Numbered from the stretch's first letter, positions 42,155 through 50,476 are shown. The stretch: 64,000 nucleotides of DNA from Agromyces sp. G08B096 (GCF_040267705.1 NZ_CP158374.1:186001-250000); one strand, 5' to 3'. Numbers and translations are program-made. Notes: a model not told the origin generated them from the sequence alone.

Positions 42155-43151
42155 CGGCATCCCCCCGGTGCACGGTGATCTCGCCCTCCTCGGCGAGCTC
42201 GCGGATGGCGCGGACCAGGTCGGCTCGCGCCTCCTCGACCTGCGACAGACGGACCTGGCCGAGCAGCGCGGCCTCGCTGTCCAGCAGCTCGCGGTTGCGC
42301 TCGGAGAGGTTCTGCCGGATCTTCTGGTCGACGGCGGCCGGTGCGCCGCGGAGCGCGACGGCGAGCGCGGCCATGTCGGTGCCGCGCACGACGCGCTGCA
42401 CGTCGCGGTCGTCGAGGCGGACGACGTCGGTGAACGTGAGCAGGCGGCTGCGCACCTCCTCGGCGAGGTCGGGATTGCGGGCCTCGAGGGCGTCGAGCAC
42501 GGCGCGCTCGGTGGCGACGGGGGCGCGGTTGATGATGTCGACGAGGGGCTGCACGCCGCCGACCACCTCGGTCGCGGCGCGGGGCGAGATCATGGATGCC
42601 GCGCGCGCCTTCAGCGTCGACGAGACGATGGCGATCGCCGCAGGCGTGGCGCTGGTCATCTGCGCGATGCACTCCGCGACGTCGGCGCGACGGTCGTCGG
42701 GCAGGCCGGCGAGGATGCTCGACGCCTGCGCCGGGCGCAGGTGCGTGAGCACCACGGCGACCGTCTGCGGCAGTTCGGCGTCGAGGAGGGAGACGACCTG
42801 CGCGGGCTCGGCGCTGTCGAGGAACTCGAACGACTTGCCGGCGAGCGAGGAGGCGACGCGGTTCATGACGCCCGCGGCCCGGTCGGCCCCGAACGAGGAG
42901 GCGAGCAGGTCCTCGGCGAGCTCACGGCCGCCCCGGGCGCCGATCCGCCCGGCGACCGCAAGGTCGTGGAACTCGGAGATCGCGAGGTCGGTGGTGGTGG
43001 CGTCGACGCGCTGCAGGCGGATGATCTCCGCGGTGATCTCCGCGGCCTCCGACTCGGTGAACCCCTTCAGCAGCGCGGCCGCCTGCTCGCGCTCGAGGTT
43101 CATCAGCACGACGGCGACCTTCTGCGCGCCGGTCAGCGCGGCGGTGCTCAT
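42138..43151 (-). CDS. fliG: flagellar motor switch protein FliG
   Basis: A 337-residue rotor protein. The N-terminal domain begins GAQKVAVVLMNLEREQAAALLKGFTESE and contacts FliF. The middle domain has the EHPQ-type position as AELPQTVAVVLTHLRPAQASSIL. The C-terminal torque helix has RLDDRDVQRVVRGTDMAALAVAL and AAVDQKIRQNLSERNRELL with the charged residues that face MotA. The start overlaps the fliF stop. Confidence 0.96.
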   Translation of the reverse strand: MSTAALTGAQKVAVVLMNLEREQAAALLKGFTESEAAEITAEIIRLQRVDATTTDLAISEFHDLAVAGRIGARGGRELAEDLLASSFGADRAAGVMNRVASSLAGKSFEFLDSAEPAQVVSLLDAELPQTVAVVLTHLRPAQASSILAGLPDDRRADVAECIAQMTSATPAAIAIVSSTLKARAASMISPRAATEVVGGVQPLVDIINRAPVATERAVLDALEARNPDLAEEVRSRLLTFTDVVRLDDRDVQRVVRGTDMAALAVALRGAPAAVDQKIRQNLSERNRELLDSEAALLGQVRLSQVEEARADLVRAIRELAEEGEITVHRGDADEYVA

Positions 43152-44707
43152 GCGGGCGTCCGATCATCGAGCATGGCACGCAACAGCTGCGCGGTGCGAT
43201 CGGGGTCCTGCTCGGCCATGCGGGCGATCTCGGCGCGCTTCGCATCGGCCGGGTCGGGCTCGCGGGGGCCGGACGGCAGGGCGACGGGGTCGGGCTCGGG
43301 CTCGAACACCTGCTCGTAGTGCGGCACGGCCTCCTCGAGCTCGAGCGGCTCGCGCTTGGCGCGGAACCGGCGGCCCATGACGATGGCGCCGATGATGCCG
43401 ATGACGAGCACGACGGCGGCGAGGATGCCCCAGCGCACGAGCTCGGCGAGCCGCTCGGCCTCGGCGTCGGCCTCGGCGGCACGGAGCGCCTCGGTGGCCT
43501 GCTGGGCGTCCGTGGTGCTGAAGTCGACGAGCTGCACGCTGATCTCGTCGCCGCGTTCGGGGTCGATGCCGGCGGCGGCCGCGACGAGGTCCTGCACCTC
43601 GGCGACGCGGAGCCCCTCGGCCGCGGCGCGGTCGATCGCGACCGACACCGACTGTCGCGCGACGGCGCCGGCGGGGATGCTGCGGGTCTCGGTGACCTTG
43701 TCGACGGCGTTGTTCCGCACGGTCTCCTCGGAGGTGTACGTGCCGTCGCCGCCGTCGCCGCCCGGCACGGCGATGTTGTCGGGGCCGAGCACGCCCGCCT
43801 GCGCGCCGCCCGTGCCGGTGTACTCCTCGGTGTTGACCGATTCGTTCAGGGCGGGGGTGTCGGCGGCGGCCTCGAAGCGCTCGCTCGTCACCTCGGCGGA
43901 CTCGTCGCTGATGGTCGCGGCGACGGCCACGGTGGCGTTGCCGCCGCCGACGATGCGGTCGAGCATCTGCTGCACCGATGCCGCGACGCGGGTCTCGTAG
44001 TCGCCGGCTCGGGTGTCGTTGCCGCCGCCCGGGCCGGTGCCGAGCGCGGAGAGGACGTTGCCGTCGGCGTCGACGATGGCGACGTCCTCGACCTTCATGC
44101 CCTCGACGGCGGCGCTCGTGAGGTGGGCGATGGCCTCGACCTGCGACGTGGTGAGCGTGGTGCCGGCGGCCGTCTCGATGAACACCGACGCCGTCGGGTC
44201 GCGCTGCTCCTCGACGAACACGGTCTCCTCCGGCAGGGCGAGCTGCACGGCCGCCGACTTGACGCCCGACATCGCGGAGATCGTGCGGGCGAGCTCGCCC
44301 TCGATGGCGCGCTTGTAGGTCACGGACTGCTGGAACGCCGAGGTCGTCACGCCCATCTCGTCGAGCAGCGCGTACCCGCCCGTCGATGACGACGGGAGCC
44401 CGGCGGCGGCGGCCTTGAGCCGCTCCTCGTAGACGACCTCCTGCGGCACGAGCACCGTCGAGCCGCCGTCGGCGAGCTCGTACGGCACGTTGGCCGACCG
44501 GAGCTGCTCGACGACCGCGTTGGCGTCGGCGCCCGCGAGCCCCGAGAACAGCGGCGTGTACGCGGGACGCGACAGCCAGGCGCCGAGGGCCACCACGCCC
44601 ACGGCGAGGAGGGCGACGGCGAGGACCGCGAGCACGCGCTGCGCGACGCTGAACCCGCCGATGAACCCACCGATGCGGGCGAGACCGGCTTTGATCGGGG
44701 CGGGCAT
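43148..44707 (-). CDS. fliF: flagellar MS-ring protein FliF
   Basis: A 519-residue MS-ring protein with two membrane helices, near residues 24-46 and 430-450. The ring-building motifs are visible (LFSGLAGADANAVVEQLRSANVPYELADGG, ELARTISAMSGVKSAAVQLALPEE). The C-terminal cytoplasmic tail RMAEQDPDRTAQLLRAMLDD binds FliG. The start is chosen at MPAPIKAG (44707), which overlaps the fliE stop. Confidence 0.96.
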   Translation of the reverse strand: MPAPIKAGLARIGGFIGGFSVAQRVLAVLAVALLAVGVVALGAWLSRPAYTPLFSGLAGADANAVVEQLRSANVPYELADGGSTVLVPQEVVYEERLKAAAAGLPSSSTGGYALLDEMGVTTSAFQQSVTYKRAIEGELARTISAMSGVKSAAVQLALPEETVFVEEQRDPTASVFIETAAGTTLTTSQVEAIAHLTSAAVEGMKVEDVAIVDADGNVLSALGTGPGGGNDTRAGDYETRVAASVQQMLDRIVGGGNATVAVAATISDESAEVTSERFEAAADTPALNESVNTEEYTGTGGAQAGVLGPDNIAVPGGDGGDGTYTSEETVRNNAVDKVTETRSIPAGAVARQSVSVAIDRAAAEGLRVAEVQDLVAAAAGIDPERGDEISVQLVDFSTTDAQQATEALRAAEADAEAERLAELVRWGILAAVVLVIGIIGAIVMGRRFRAKREPLELEEAVPHYEQVFEPEPDPVALPSGPREPDPADAKRAEIARMAEQDPDRTAQLLRAMLDDRTPA

Positions 44708-45057
44708 CAGGCCTGCATCCGCATGATCTCGTTGAACGCCTCGACTCCGCGGTTGCGGACGGCGGCGACGAGCTCGAGCGTCACCGCCGCGCGCGAGGAG
44801 GCGAGCGTCGCCTGGTGGATGTCGGTGAGGTCGCCCGTGATGGCCCGCATCGCGAGCTGCTTCGACTCGCCCTGCAGCGCCTGGGCGCCGTCGACGGCGC
44901 CGGCGAGGGCCTGGGCGAACCCGGTCGCCCCGGCGGGGTTCACGGCGTCGGCGCCCGATGCCCGGGCGCCGGTCGCGCCGGCCGGGTCGGCCAGGTACCC
45001 CGTCTGCGTCACGCCTGCGGCCCCGGATGCCGCGGCGGCCACGGCCTCGACCGGCAT
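44707..45057 (-). CDS. fliE: flagellar hook-basal body protein FliE
   Basis: A 116-residue MS ring-rod adaptor. The C-terminal part SKQLAMRAITGDLTDIHQATLASSRAAVTLELVAAVRNRGVEAFNEIMRMQ is diagnostic. The first 45 residues are an Ala/Gly-rich leader not seen in enteric FliE. It sits between flgC and fliF with one-base junctions. Confidence 0.93.
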   Translation of the reverse strand: MPVEAVAAAASGAAGVTQTGYLADPAGATGARASGADAVNPAGATGFAQALAGAVDGAQALQGESKQLAMRAITGDLTDIHQATLASSRAAVTLELVAAVRNRGVEAFNEIMRMQA

Positions 45058-45449
45058 CAGCCGCGCCCGATCTGGAGGGCCGCGAGGTAGGTCTCGCGGG
45101 CACGGTCGACGACGGCGGCGTTGGCCTGGTAGCCGCGCTGCGCCATGATGAGCGCGCCCATCTGGCTCGACATGTCGATGTCGGGGTAGCGGACGTACCC
45201 GTCGGCGTCGGCGAGGGGGTGGTCGGGCTGATACGCCAGCCGACCCTCGGCGTCGCCGAAGGCGGCGCCCTGAACGTAGACGCCGGTCGTGCCCGCGCCC
45301 GCCTGGGCGATGACGTAGCGGGCCTGGAACGCGTCGCCCGCGGTGCTCGTCGCGGTGTTCGCGTTGGCGAGGTTGTCGGAGACGGCGTCGAGCCACTTGC
45401 GGTGCACGGTGAGGGCGGTGCCGGCGATGCCGATCGCGTCGAAGGTCAT
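45057..45449 (-). CDS. flgC: flagellar proximal rod protein FlgC
   Basis: A 130-residue rod protein. The N-terminus FDAIGIAGTALTVHRKWLDAVSDNLANANTA and C-terminus DMSSQMGALIMAQRGYQANAAVVDRARETYLAALQIGRG are the paired rod helices. It starts 13 bp after the flgB stop and runs into fliE. Confidence 0.95.
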   Translation of the reverse strand: MTFDAIGIAGTALTVHRKWLDAVSDNLANANTATSTAGDAFQARYVIAQAGAGTTGVYVQGAAFGDAEGRLAYQPDHPLADADGYVRYPDIDMSSQMGALIMAQRGYQANAAVVDRARETYLAALQIGRG

Positions 45450-45462
45450 GGTCGGGCTCCGG

Positions 45463-45807
45463 TCATCCGTTCAGGCGCATCGCGGTGCGCAGGGAGGTGA
45501 ACTGCCCGTTCGCGGCCTGGCTCGCGAACTGGAACCGCAGGACGGTGTCGATGTTCGATAGCGTCTCGGTGTCGAGGTTGACGTTGTTGCCGTTCAGCTG
45601 CGTCGGCTCGAGCGACCGCGCGGTGGTCGCCCGGGTGGCGCCGTCGCCGGCGGCGATGGAAGCGGCGAGCGCCTGCTCGAACTGGACGCGCTGGGCTCGG
45701 TAGCCGGGCGTGCTGACGTTCGCGATGTTGTTGGCGATGGCGCGCTGGCGCGCCGCCAGCCCGTCGAGCGCGCTCGAGAGCGCGAGCGCCGACACGGAAT
45801 CGAACAC
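45463..45807 (-). CDS. flgB: flagellar proximal rod protein FlgB
   Basis: A 114-residue rod protein from the GTG at 45807, preceded by GGGGGA. LSSALDGLAARQRAIANNIANVSTPGYRAQRVQFE and the C-terminal RFQFASQAANGQFTSLRTAMR are typical. It is the first gene of the large flgB-C-fliE-F-G-H-I-J-peptidase-fliK-flgD-flgE run. A sigma-28-type promoter lies 74 bp upstream. Confidence 0.94.
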   Translation of the reverse strand: MFDSVSALALSSALDGLAARQRAIANNIANVSTPGYRAQRVQFEQALAASIAAGDGATRATTARSLEPTQLNGNNVNLDTETLSNIDTVLRFQFASQAANGQFTSLRTAMRLNG

Positions 45808-45880
45808 GAGTGGTCCCCCAGATGGTGCAGCGGGCGGCCGGTCCCTGGCCTGGTCGTCGAGCGATCCGTGCTCGCGCGAC

Positions 45881-45909
45881 ACTGTCGGTCGTGTGCGCCG
45901 GTGCGTTAG
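45881..45909 (-). promoter_or_regulatory. sigma-28-type promoter of the flgB operon
   Basis: On the minus strand CTAACG (45904-45909), 15 bp, CCGACAGT (45881-45888). The boxes are identical to those before fliC and flbD. The expected leader to flgB is about 66 bases. Confidence 0.78.
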
Positions 45910-45928
45910 CCGGATGCCTCGCGCCGGG

Positions 45929-46255
45929 CTACGCCGTGCGGTCGAGGTAGACCGGTCGCGAGGGGACGGCGGCCGGGCGCGACCGGCGCTGCGCGGCGAG
46001 CTGCTCGAGCTCACGGGCGAGGTCGAGCCGGGCCTGCTCGGTGGCGGCGATCCGTCGCCGCAGCGCCTCGAGCGCGTCCGCGGCCGCGTCGGCGAGCTCC
46101 GGGGGCAGCGGTGAGGGCGGCGGAGCCGGGAGGGCGATGGCACCCGGGTTCGAGCTGCCGGGGCCCGAGAAGTCGTCCCGGTCCGAGGCATCCGTCTCGC
46201 TCGTGAGCCGGCCGAGGTAGGCCGCCCACGCCGCCGCGACGTCGTCAGCCGACAT
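45929..46255 (-). CDS. small protein after fliS, possible FliT-like chaperone
   Basis: A 108-residue protein. It has a short helical start (DDVAAAWAAYLGRLTSE), a Pro/Ser-rich middle and a C-terminal helix (ELADAAADALEALRRRIAATEQARLDLARELEQLAAQRR). The position after fliD-fliS, with an 11-base overlap, is where fliT is found in other bacteria, so a FliD chaperone role is possible. Sequence alone does not establish this. Confidence 0.55.
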   Translation of the reverse strand: MSADDVAAAWAAYLGRLTSETDASDRDDFSGPGSSNPGAIALPAPPPSPLPPELADAAADALEALRRRIAATEQARLDLARELEQLAAQRRSRPAAVPSRPVYLDRTA

Positions 46256-46646
46256 GCGCCGCCCCGGTCGTGCTTCGGGCCGGGCTCGCCTCGGCAGCCT
46301 CGTGCCAGGCGCGCCGCAGCGGTTCGAGCCGCGCGATGCACTCGCGGGTGAGCTCGACGTCGCGGCCGATGTTCGCCCGCACGAGGGCCTGGAAGACGTA
46401 GTCGTAGATCGCCATGAGCCGGCTCGCGCCGTCCCACAGGTCGACGTCGAGCGAGCGCTGCAGCTCGATGACGATGTCCTGGGCGTGCGTCAGCTGCCCG
46501 CCGGCCTCCGGCCAGTCGCCCGCGAGCTGGGCGGCCTCTGCGCGGTGCAGGTCGAGCAGGAGCCGGTCGTACAGCATCGTCAGCAGCCTGCTGGGCGAGG
46601 CGCTCAGGATGGCGGTGCGCCGGTACTCCGCGCTGCGGTCGATCAC
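46245..46646 (-). CDS. fliS: flagellin export chaperone FliS
   Basis: A 133-residue helical chaperone. SPSRLLTMLYDRLLLDLHRAEAAQLAGDW and DVDLWDGASRLMAIYDYVFQALVRANIGRD match FliS. It binds the flagellin C-terminus before export. It lies 20 bp after fliD. Confidence 0.93.
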   Translation of the reverse strand: MIDRSAEYRRTAILSASPSRLLTMLYDRLLLDLHRAEAAQLAGDWPEAGGQLTHAQDIVIELQRSLDVDLWDGASRLMAIYDYVFQALVRANIGRDVELTRECIARLEPLRRAWHEAAEASPARSTTGAAHVG

Positions 46647-46666
46647 GTCGGCTCCTCCGGTCGGGG

Positions 46667-48061
46667 CTACTTCTCGGTGCGGGGGGTCCAGCTCGGCAGG
46701 CCGGCGAGCTGGGAGGCGAGGTAGTCGGACTGCGCGTTCATGGTGCTGAGCGCGACCTCGAGCGCGGCGTACGTGCGCCGCAGCTCCGCCTCGCGCTGCT
46801 CCAGCCTTCGCCCCCAGTTCGTGATCTGGTCGTCCATGTCCTTGATGAGCGATTGACGGCTCTCGATCTGCTTGGTGAGCAGCCCGTCGTACTTGTCGGA
46901 GTACCGGTCGGCGACCTCGGCCACGCGTCCGGCGATCGTGCCGAACGCCGCCTGCACCTTCGCCGGCTCGGCGGCCATGGCGGCCTGGAACTTCTCGGCG
47001 TCGAACTCGAGCTCGCCCTCCTTCGAGAAGCTGATGCCGAACGGCGCGAGCGACGCGCCGTCGACGGGCGCCTGGATGGCGGCGACGAGCGCCTGGCGCA
47101 GGGTGCGCACGTTCGAGTCGCTCGTGAAGCTGCCGACGGCCGTGATGGCGTTGCCCTCGGCATCGGTGGTCTTCGTGGTCGCGGACTTCTGCGTGATGAA
47201 GGTGAGGATCTTCCGCACCTCGTCGAGGAACGCGGATGCCGCCTCCGACGAGGCCTTCACGTCGGCGCCGACGGTGATGGAGACGGGGTCGGCGGTCGGC
47301 TTCGACACGGTCACGTCGACGCCTGGAAGGAGATCGTCGAACGTGTTCGACGCGCTCGTGACCTCCTGGGCGGCCGGGGTGCCGGCCCAGAGCGTCACCG
47401 CGGCGTCCTGGCCCTGCCGCACGAGTGCGGCGCCGGCGACGCTCTGCAGATCGACGGCGGTGCCGGCGTCGAGGTCGGCCGCGCTGCCCTGGTAGACGCG
47501 GAAGGCGGCGTCGGCGCCGGTCTCGGTCGAGGCGAACTGGAGCCGGTAGAGCGGCTGGCCGGAGGCATCCGTGCCGGCCTGGATGCGGGTCGCGGTGATC
47601 CCGAGCTCGGCGTTGTTGACGGCCCGCGCGATCTCGGCGACCGAGTCGCCGGTGGCGACGACCTGGCTGCGGGTGCCGTCGGGGCGCACCACGGTGAGCA
47701 CGGGCGGGGAGCCGGGCCAGGTCGGCATGGCCGCGGAGACCATCACGTGCGCGCTCGCGACGCGCGTCACGGTGAGGTCGATGCCGCCGGTGGCGGCGCC
47801 CTCGCCGGCCGTGACCGAGACGGAGGCGTCGGAGGAGGTCGTGGTGAAGCGGGCGATCGCCGACGGCTTCGTCGCCGTCGTGGCCTGCTCGAGAAGACGG
47901 GCGAGCGCGGTGTTCAGCCCCTGGAAGTCGGTGAGCGCGACGTTGGCCTTCTGCCGGTTGGCGTTCAGCAGGGTGCGCGGTGCCGCCTCGATGCTCATCA
48001 GCTTGGTGATGAGCTCGGTCGTGTCGAGGCCGCTGGCGAGGCCGTCGAGGGAGATGCCCAT
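46667..48061 (-). CDS. fliD: flagellar filament cap protein FliD
   Basis: A 464-residue HAP2. The N-terminus GISLDGLASGLDTTELITKLMSIEAAPRTLL and the C-terminal coiled coil (ERYSDKYDGLLTKQIESRQSLIKDMDDQITNWGRRLEQRE in part) are diagnostic. It caps the filament and folds incoming flagellin. The ribosome site is weak. Its leader contains a 5-bp tandem repeat and it follows the fliC hairpin. Confidence 0.95.
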   Translation of the reverse strand: MGISLDGLASGLDTTELITKLMSIEAAPRTLLNANRQKANVALTDFQGLNTALARLLEQATTATKPSAIARFTTTSSDASVSVTAGEGAATGGIDLTVTRVASAHVMVSAAMPTWPGSPPVLTVVRPDGTRSQVVATGDSVAEIARAVNNAELGITATRIQAGTDASGQPLYRLQFASTETGADAAFRVYQGSAADLDAGTAVDLQSVAGAALVRQGQDAAVTLWAGTPAAQEVTSASNTFDDLLPGVDVTVSKPTADPVSITVGADVKASSEAASAFLDEVRKILTFITQKSATTKTTDAEGNAITAVGSFTSDSNVRTLRQALVAAIQAPVDGASLAPFGISFSKEGELEFDAEKFQAAMAAEPAKVQAAFGTIAGRVAEVADRYSDKYDGLLTKQIESRQSLIKDMDDQITNWGRRLEQREAELRRTYAALEVALSTMNAQSDYLASQLAGLPSWTPRTEK

Positions 48062-48076
48062 GGCGCGTCCGTTCGA

Positions 48077-48111
48077 GTCGGTGGGTCGGGTCGGGTCGGG
48101 TCGAGTCGGGT
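48077..48111. repeat. 5-bp tandem repeat in the fliD leader
   Basis: Imperfect tandem copies of GGGTC/TCGGG (about six to seven units, with GTGGG and GAGTC variants) lie 16-50 bp before the fliD start. Such a tract can slip during replication and change the leader length. Confidence 0.7.
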
Positions 48112-48155
48112 CTGCGGTGCGGTGCCTGAAGTCGTGCGTGCGGTGCGGTGGAAAC

Positions 48156-48216
48156 GGGCGAGCCCGGCGGCGGTGCGGGCGGGGAGGTCCCCGTCCGTGC
48201 GCCGCCGGGCTCGCCC
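48156..48216 (-). terminator. long hairpin after fliC
   Basis: A perfect 17-bp stem (48156-48172 with 48200-48216) is topped by a further inner stem of about nine pairs (CGGGCGGGG with CCCCGTCCG, one wobble). It starts 14 bp after the fliC stop and precedes fliD. It could terminate most fliC transcripts or protect their 3' end, lowering fliD expression relative to fliC. Confidence 0.8.
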
Positions 48217-48229
48217 CGGCCGGGTCGGC

Positions 48230-49075
48230 CTAGCCGAGCAGCTTCAGCACGCCCTGGTTGGCCTGGTTGGCCTGGGCGAGCATCGACGTGCCGGCCTGCG
48301 AGAGGATGCTGGCGCGGGTGTAGTTCACCATCTCCGCCGCCATGTCGGTGTCGCGGATGCGCGACTCCGCGGCCGACAGGTTCTCGGCCGAGACGTTCAG
48401 CGTGCGGATGGTCGACTCGAACCGGTTCTGCTGCGCACCGAGGTCGGCGCGAGCGGTCGAGATCGCCGTGATGGCGGCGTCGATCGCGGTCACCGTGGTC
48501 TTCGAGGTGGCGTTGTCGGTGACCACGAAGCCCGCGCCGGCGGCGGTGCCGTCGGCCGAGGCCAGCGTGCCGACCGCGGTGCCCACGTTGGCCAGGTTGA
48601 CGGTGATGGTGTCGTTCGCCGTGTCGCCCGCGCCGACCTGGAAGTTCAGCGAGCCGCCCTGCAGCAGGTCGATCCCGTTGAAGTTCACACCCTCGGTGAT
48701 GCGGTACAGCTCGAGGCTGAGCGCGTCGGCCTCCTTCTGGATCGCCCCGCGCGACTCAGCGTTGTTCGAGTCGTTGCCGCCCTGGACGGCGAGGTCGCGC
48801 ATGCGGTGCAGGATGTTGTGCACCTCGGTCAGGGCGCCTTCAGCGGTCTGGATGACCGAGATGCCGTCCTGGGCGTTGCGCGCCGCGACCTTGGTGCCGG
48901 AGATCTGCGAGCGCAGGCCCTCCGAGATCGCGAGGCCGGCGGCGTCGTCCGCCGCGCGGTTGATCCGCAGACCGCTCGAGAGCTTCTCGAGCGACTTCGA
49001 CAGGTCGTTCTGGGTGTTGGTCAGGTTGCGGTGAGCGTTGAACGCCGCGACGTTCGTGTTGATCTGCATACCCAT
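48230..49075 (-). CDS. fliC: flagellin
   Basis: A 281-residue flagellin. The D0/D1 N-terminus reads MQINTNVAAFNAHRNL...SLEKLSSGLRINRAADDAAGLAISE, and the C-terminus reads RDTDMAAEMVNYTRASILSQAGTSMLAQANQ and ends VLKLLG. Between them is only a short variable part, so the outer D2/D3 domains are almost absent. GGAAGAG precedes the ATG at 49075. It has its own sigma-28-type promoter and a leader with GGA motifs that could bind CsrA. Confidence 0.97.
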   Translation of the reverse strand: MGMQINTNVAAFNAHRNLTNTQNDLSKSLEKLSSGLRINRAADDAAGLAISEGLRSQISGTKVAARNAQDGISVIQTAEGALTEVHNILHRMRDLAVQGGNDSNNAESRGAIQKEADALSLELYRITEGVNFNGIDLLQGGSLNFQVGAGDTANDTITVNLANVGTAVGTLASADGTAAGAGFVVTDNATSKTTVTAIDAAITAISTARADLGAQQNRFESTIRTLNVSAENLSAAESRIRDTDMAAEMVNYTRASILSQAGTSMLAQANQANQGVLKLLG

Positions 49076-49125
49076 GAGAGATCTCTTCCTTGATCGTGGG
49101 ACGCCGGCCCATCCGTGGACCGGCA
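49076..49125 (-). promoter_or_regulatory. fliC leader with candidate CsrA sites
   Basis: The predicted leader holds GGA motifs at 49087-49089 (within the ribosome site AAGGAAG) and 49112-49114, with a third at its 5' edge (49126-49128). A 10-bp palindrome AGAGATCTCT lies between the ribosome site and the ATG. Spaced GGA motifs, one at the ribosome site, are what CsrA recognises in flagellin leaders elsewhere. Confidence 0.5.
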
Positions 49126-49131
49126 TCCACG

Positions 49132-49160
49132 ACTGTCGGGTGCGGCGGGCAGGCCGTTAG
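49132..49160 (-). promoter_or_regulatory. sigma-28-type promoter of fliC
   Basis: On the minus strand CTAACG (49155-49160), 15 bp, CCGACAGT (49132-49139). The distance from the T of TAA to CCGA is 20 bases, equal to the classical FliA promoter. It lies in the short gap between the sigma-factor gene and fliC. Confidence 0.82.
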
Positions 49161-49221
49161 CCGGGTGGTCGAACGGATGTCCCGCGCCCGACCCGCGCGC
49201 GGTGTTCCGCGCCGCGCGCCG

Positions 49222-50010
49222 TCAGTGCACGTGGTCGACGGCCGGCACCCCGAGCCGGCCCGCGAGCTCGTCGAGGTAGCGCCGCGCGCGGCCGGTCGCC
49301 GCGGCGGGCGTCTCCTGCGGCAGCTGTTCCTGATCGTGGTAGCCGGCGGTGCCGAGCCGAAGCAGCCGGAGCGCCTCGGTGCGCTGCTGCGAGACGGCGG
49401 AGTGGGTGACGCCGAGCTCTGCGGCGAGCTCCGTCACGGTGCGGTCCTCGAGGTAGATCGCCTCGACGACGTACCGCAACCGCTCGGGCAGCGCCTGCAC
49501 CGCGTGCCGCACGAAGTCGACGCGCTCGCGCACCATGATCTCGGTGTCGGGCAGCGGGACGTCCGCCGATTCGGAGCCCGCGAACGTCTCGTCGAACGGG
49601 CCGATGCGCCGGTTCGCGAGCGAGGCCTGCTCGGCCGCGGTCGCCTGGTCGACGCCGAGGGCGCTGGCGAGCTCGGCGGTGCTCGGCTGCCGGCCGAGGG
49701 TGCCGTGCAGCTCCTCCTGCACGGCCAGCGTGCGCTTGATGGTCTGCCTGGTCGACCGCTTCGCCCAGTCGGCCGCCCGCATCTCGTCGCGGATCGCGCC
49801 GAGGATCCGCTCGCGCGCGTACGCGCCGAACGGCACGCCGCGCGCCTCGTCATACGCGTCGACGGCCTGGACGAGCGCGACCGCTCCGGCCTGCGCGAGG
49901 TCGTCCCGCGACAGGTGCGTGGCGCTCGCCATGACCCTCGATACGAGGAATCCGACGAGCGGCAGGTGCTCGACGATCATCCGATCCCGGCTCGTGGTGG
50001 TGCGATTCAC
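49222..50010 (-). CDS. fliA: FliA/WhiG-type sigma factor
   Basis: A 262-residue sigma-28-class factor from the GTG at 50010, preceded by GGGGGGA. Region 2 is visible as MIVEHLPLVGFLVSRVMASATHLSRDDLAQAGAVALVQAVDAYDEARGVPFGAYARERILGAIRDEMR, region 3 as RQPSTAELASALGVD, and region 4 as LPERLRYVVEAIYLEDRTVTELAAELGVTHSAVSQQRTEAL. It is upstream of fliC and presumably reads the CTAACG/CCGACAGT promoters. No anti-sigma FlgM is found in the window. Confidence 0.93.
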   Translation of the reverse strand: MNRTTTSRDRMIVEHLPLVGFLVSRVMASATHLSRDDLAQAGAVALVQAVDAYDEARGVPFGAYARERILGAIRDEMRAADWAKRSTRQTIKRTLAVQEELHGTLGRQPSTAELASALGVDQATAAEQASLANRRIGPFDETFAGSESADVPLPDTEIMVRERVDFVRHAVQALPERLRYVVEAIYLEDRTVTELAAELGVTHSAVSQQRTEALRLLRLGTAGYHDQEQLPQETPAAATGRARRYLDELAGRLGVPAVDHVH

Positions 50011-50476
50011 CGGTGTCCCCCCAATGCTCGGTGCACGACTCCGCCGGCAGCGCCGAGCGGAGTCGATGTCCCGTTCATGCGCGGCACCGGCGAGCGGCAT
50101 CCGGATGCCCCGTGACGGGCCCGTTCCGCCGAGCAGGACGGGCGCACGACGGGGCACGGCGGTGCCGCTGCGCGGGTCATGAGTTGGGGGCATGCCCGCG
50201 CAGCGGCCGTCCTCCACTGCAGGGAGGCGGTGCACAGCGCGCCGTGCAGGCAGAGCTATCGGCCGCGACACGGCGGCCGTCAGTTCCGCGCCGAGGAAGT
50301 CGCGGGATTCGTGCATCGATCGGTTCGCGCCGTGCAGCCCTCCGGGCTGCCGATGTGCCGTCGCTCCGGCGATCCGGGCCGAGCAGGCGGGCTCGTGCAT
50401 CACGTGTCGACACCGCGCGGGAGGCGGCCGCCGGATGGCCCGGCTCGGGGCATGCGGCCTCGCTCACGCTGGGGGC
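50011..50476. other. 466-bp divergent gap upstream of fliA and the sigma-like gene
   Basis: No gene is supported here. It contains a 9-bp hairpin (CGACTCCGC with GCGGAGTCG, 50036-50065) in the fliA leader and the 14-bp perfect palindrome GGCATCCGGATGCC at 50096-50109. There is no sigma-28-type box. The length suggests a regulated control region for two divergent sigma-like genes, but no promoter is obvious. Confidence 0.5.

Noticed and set aside
25425-50010. Virulence-type (non-flagellar) type III secretion system
   Set aside because: Hook, rod, flagellin, motor and stator genes are all present, so the export genes are flagellar.
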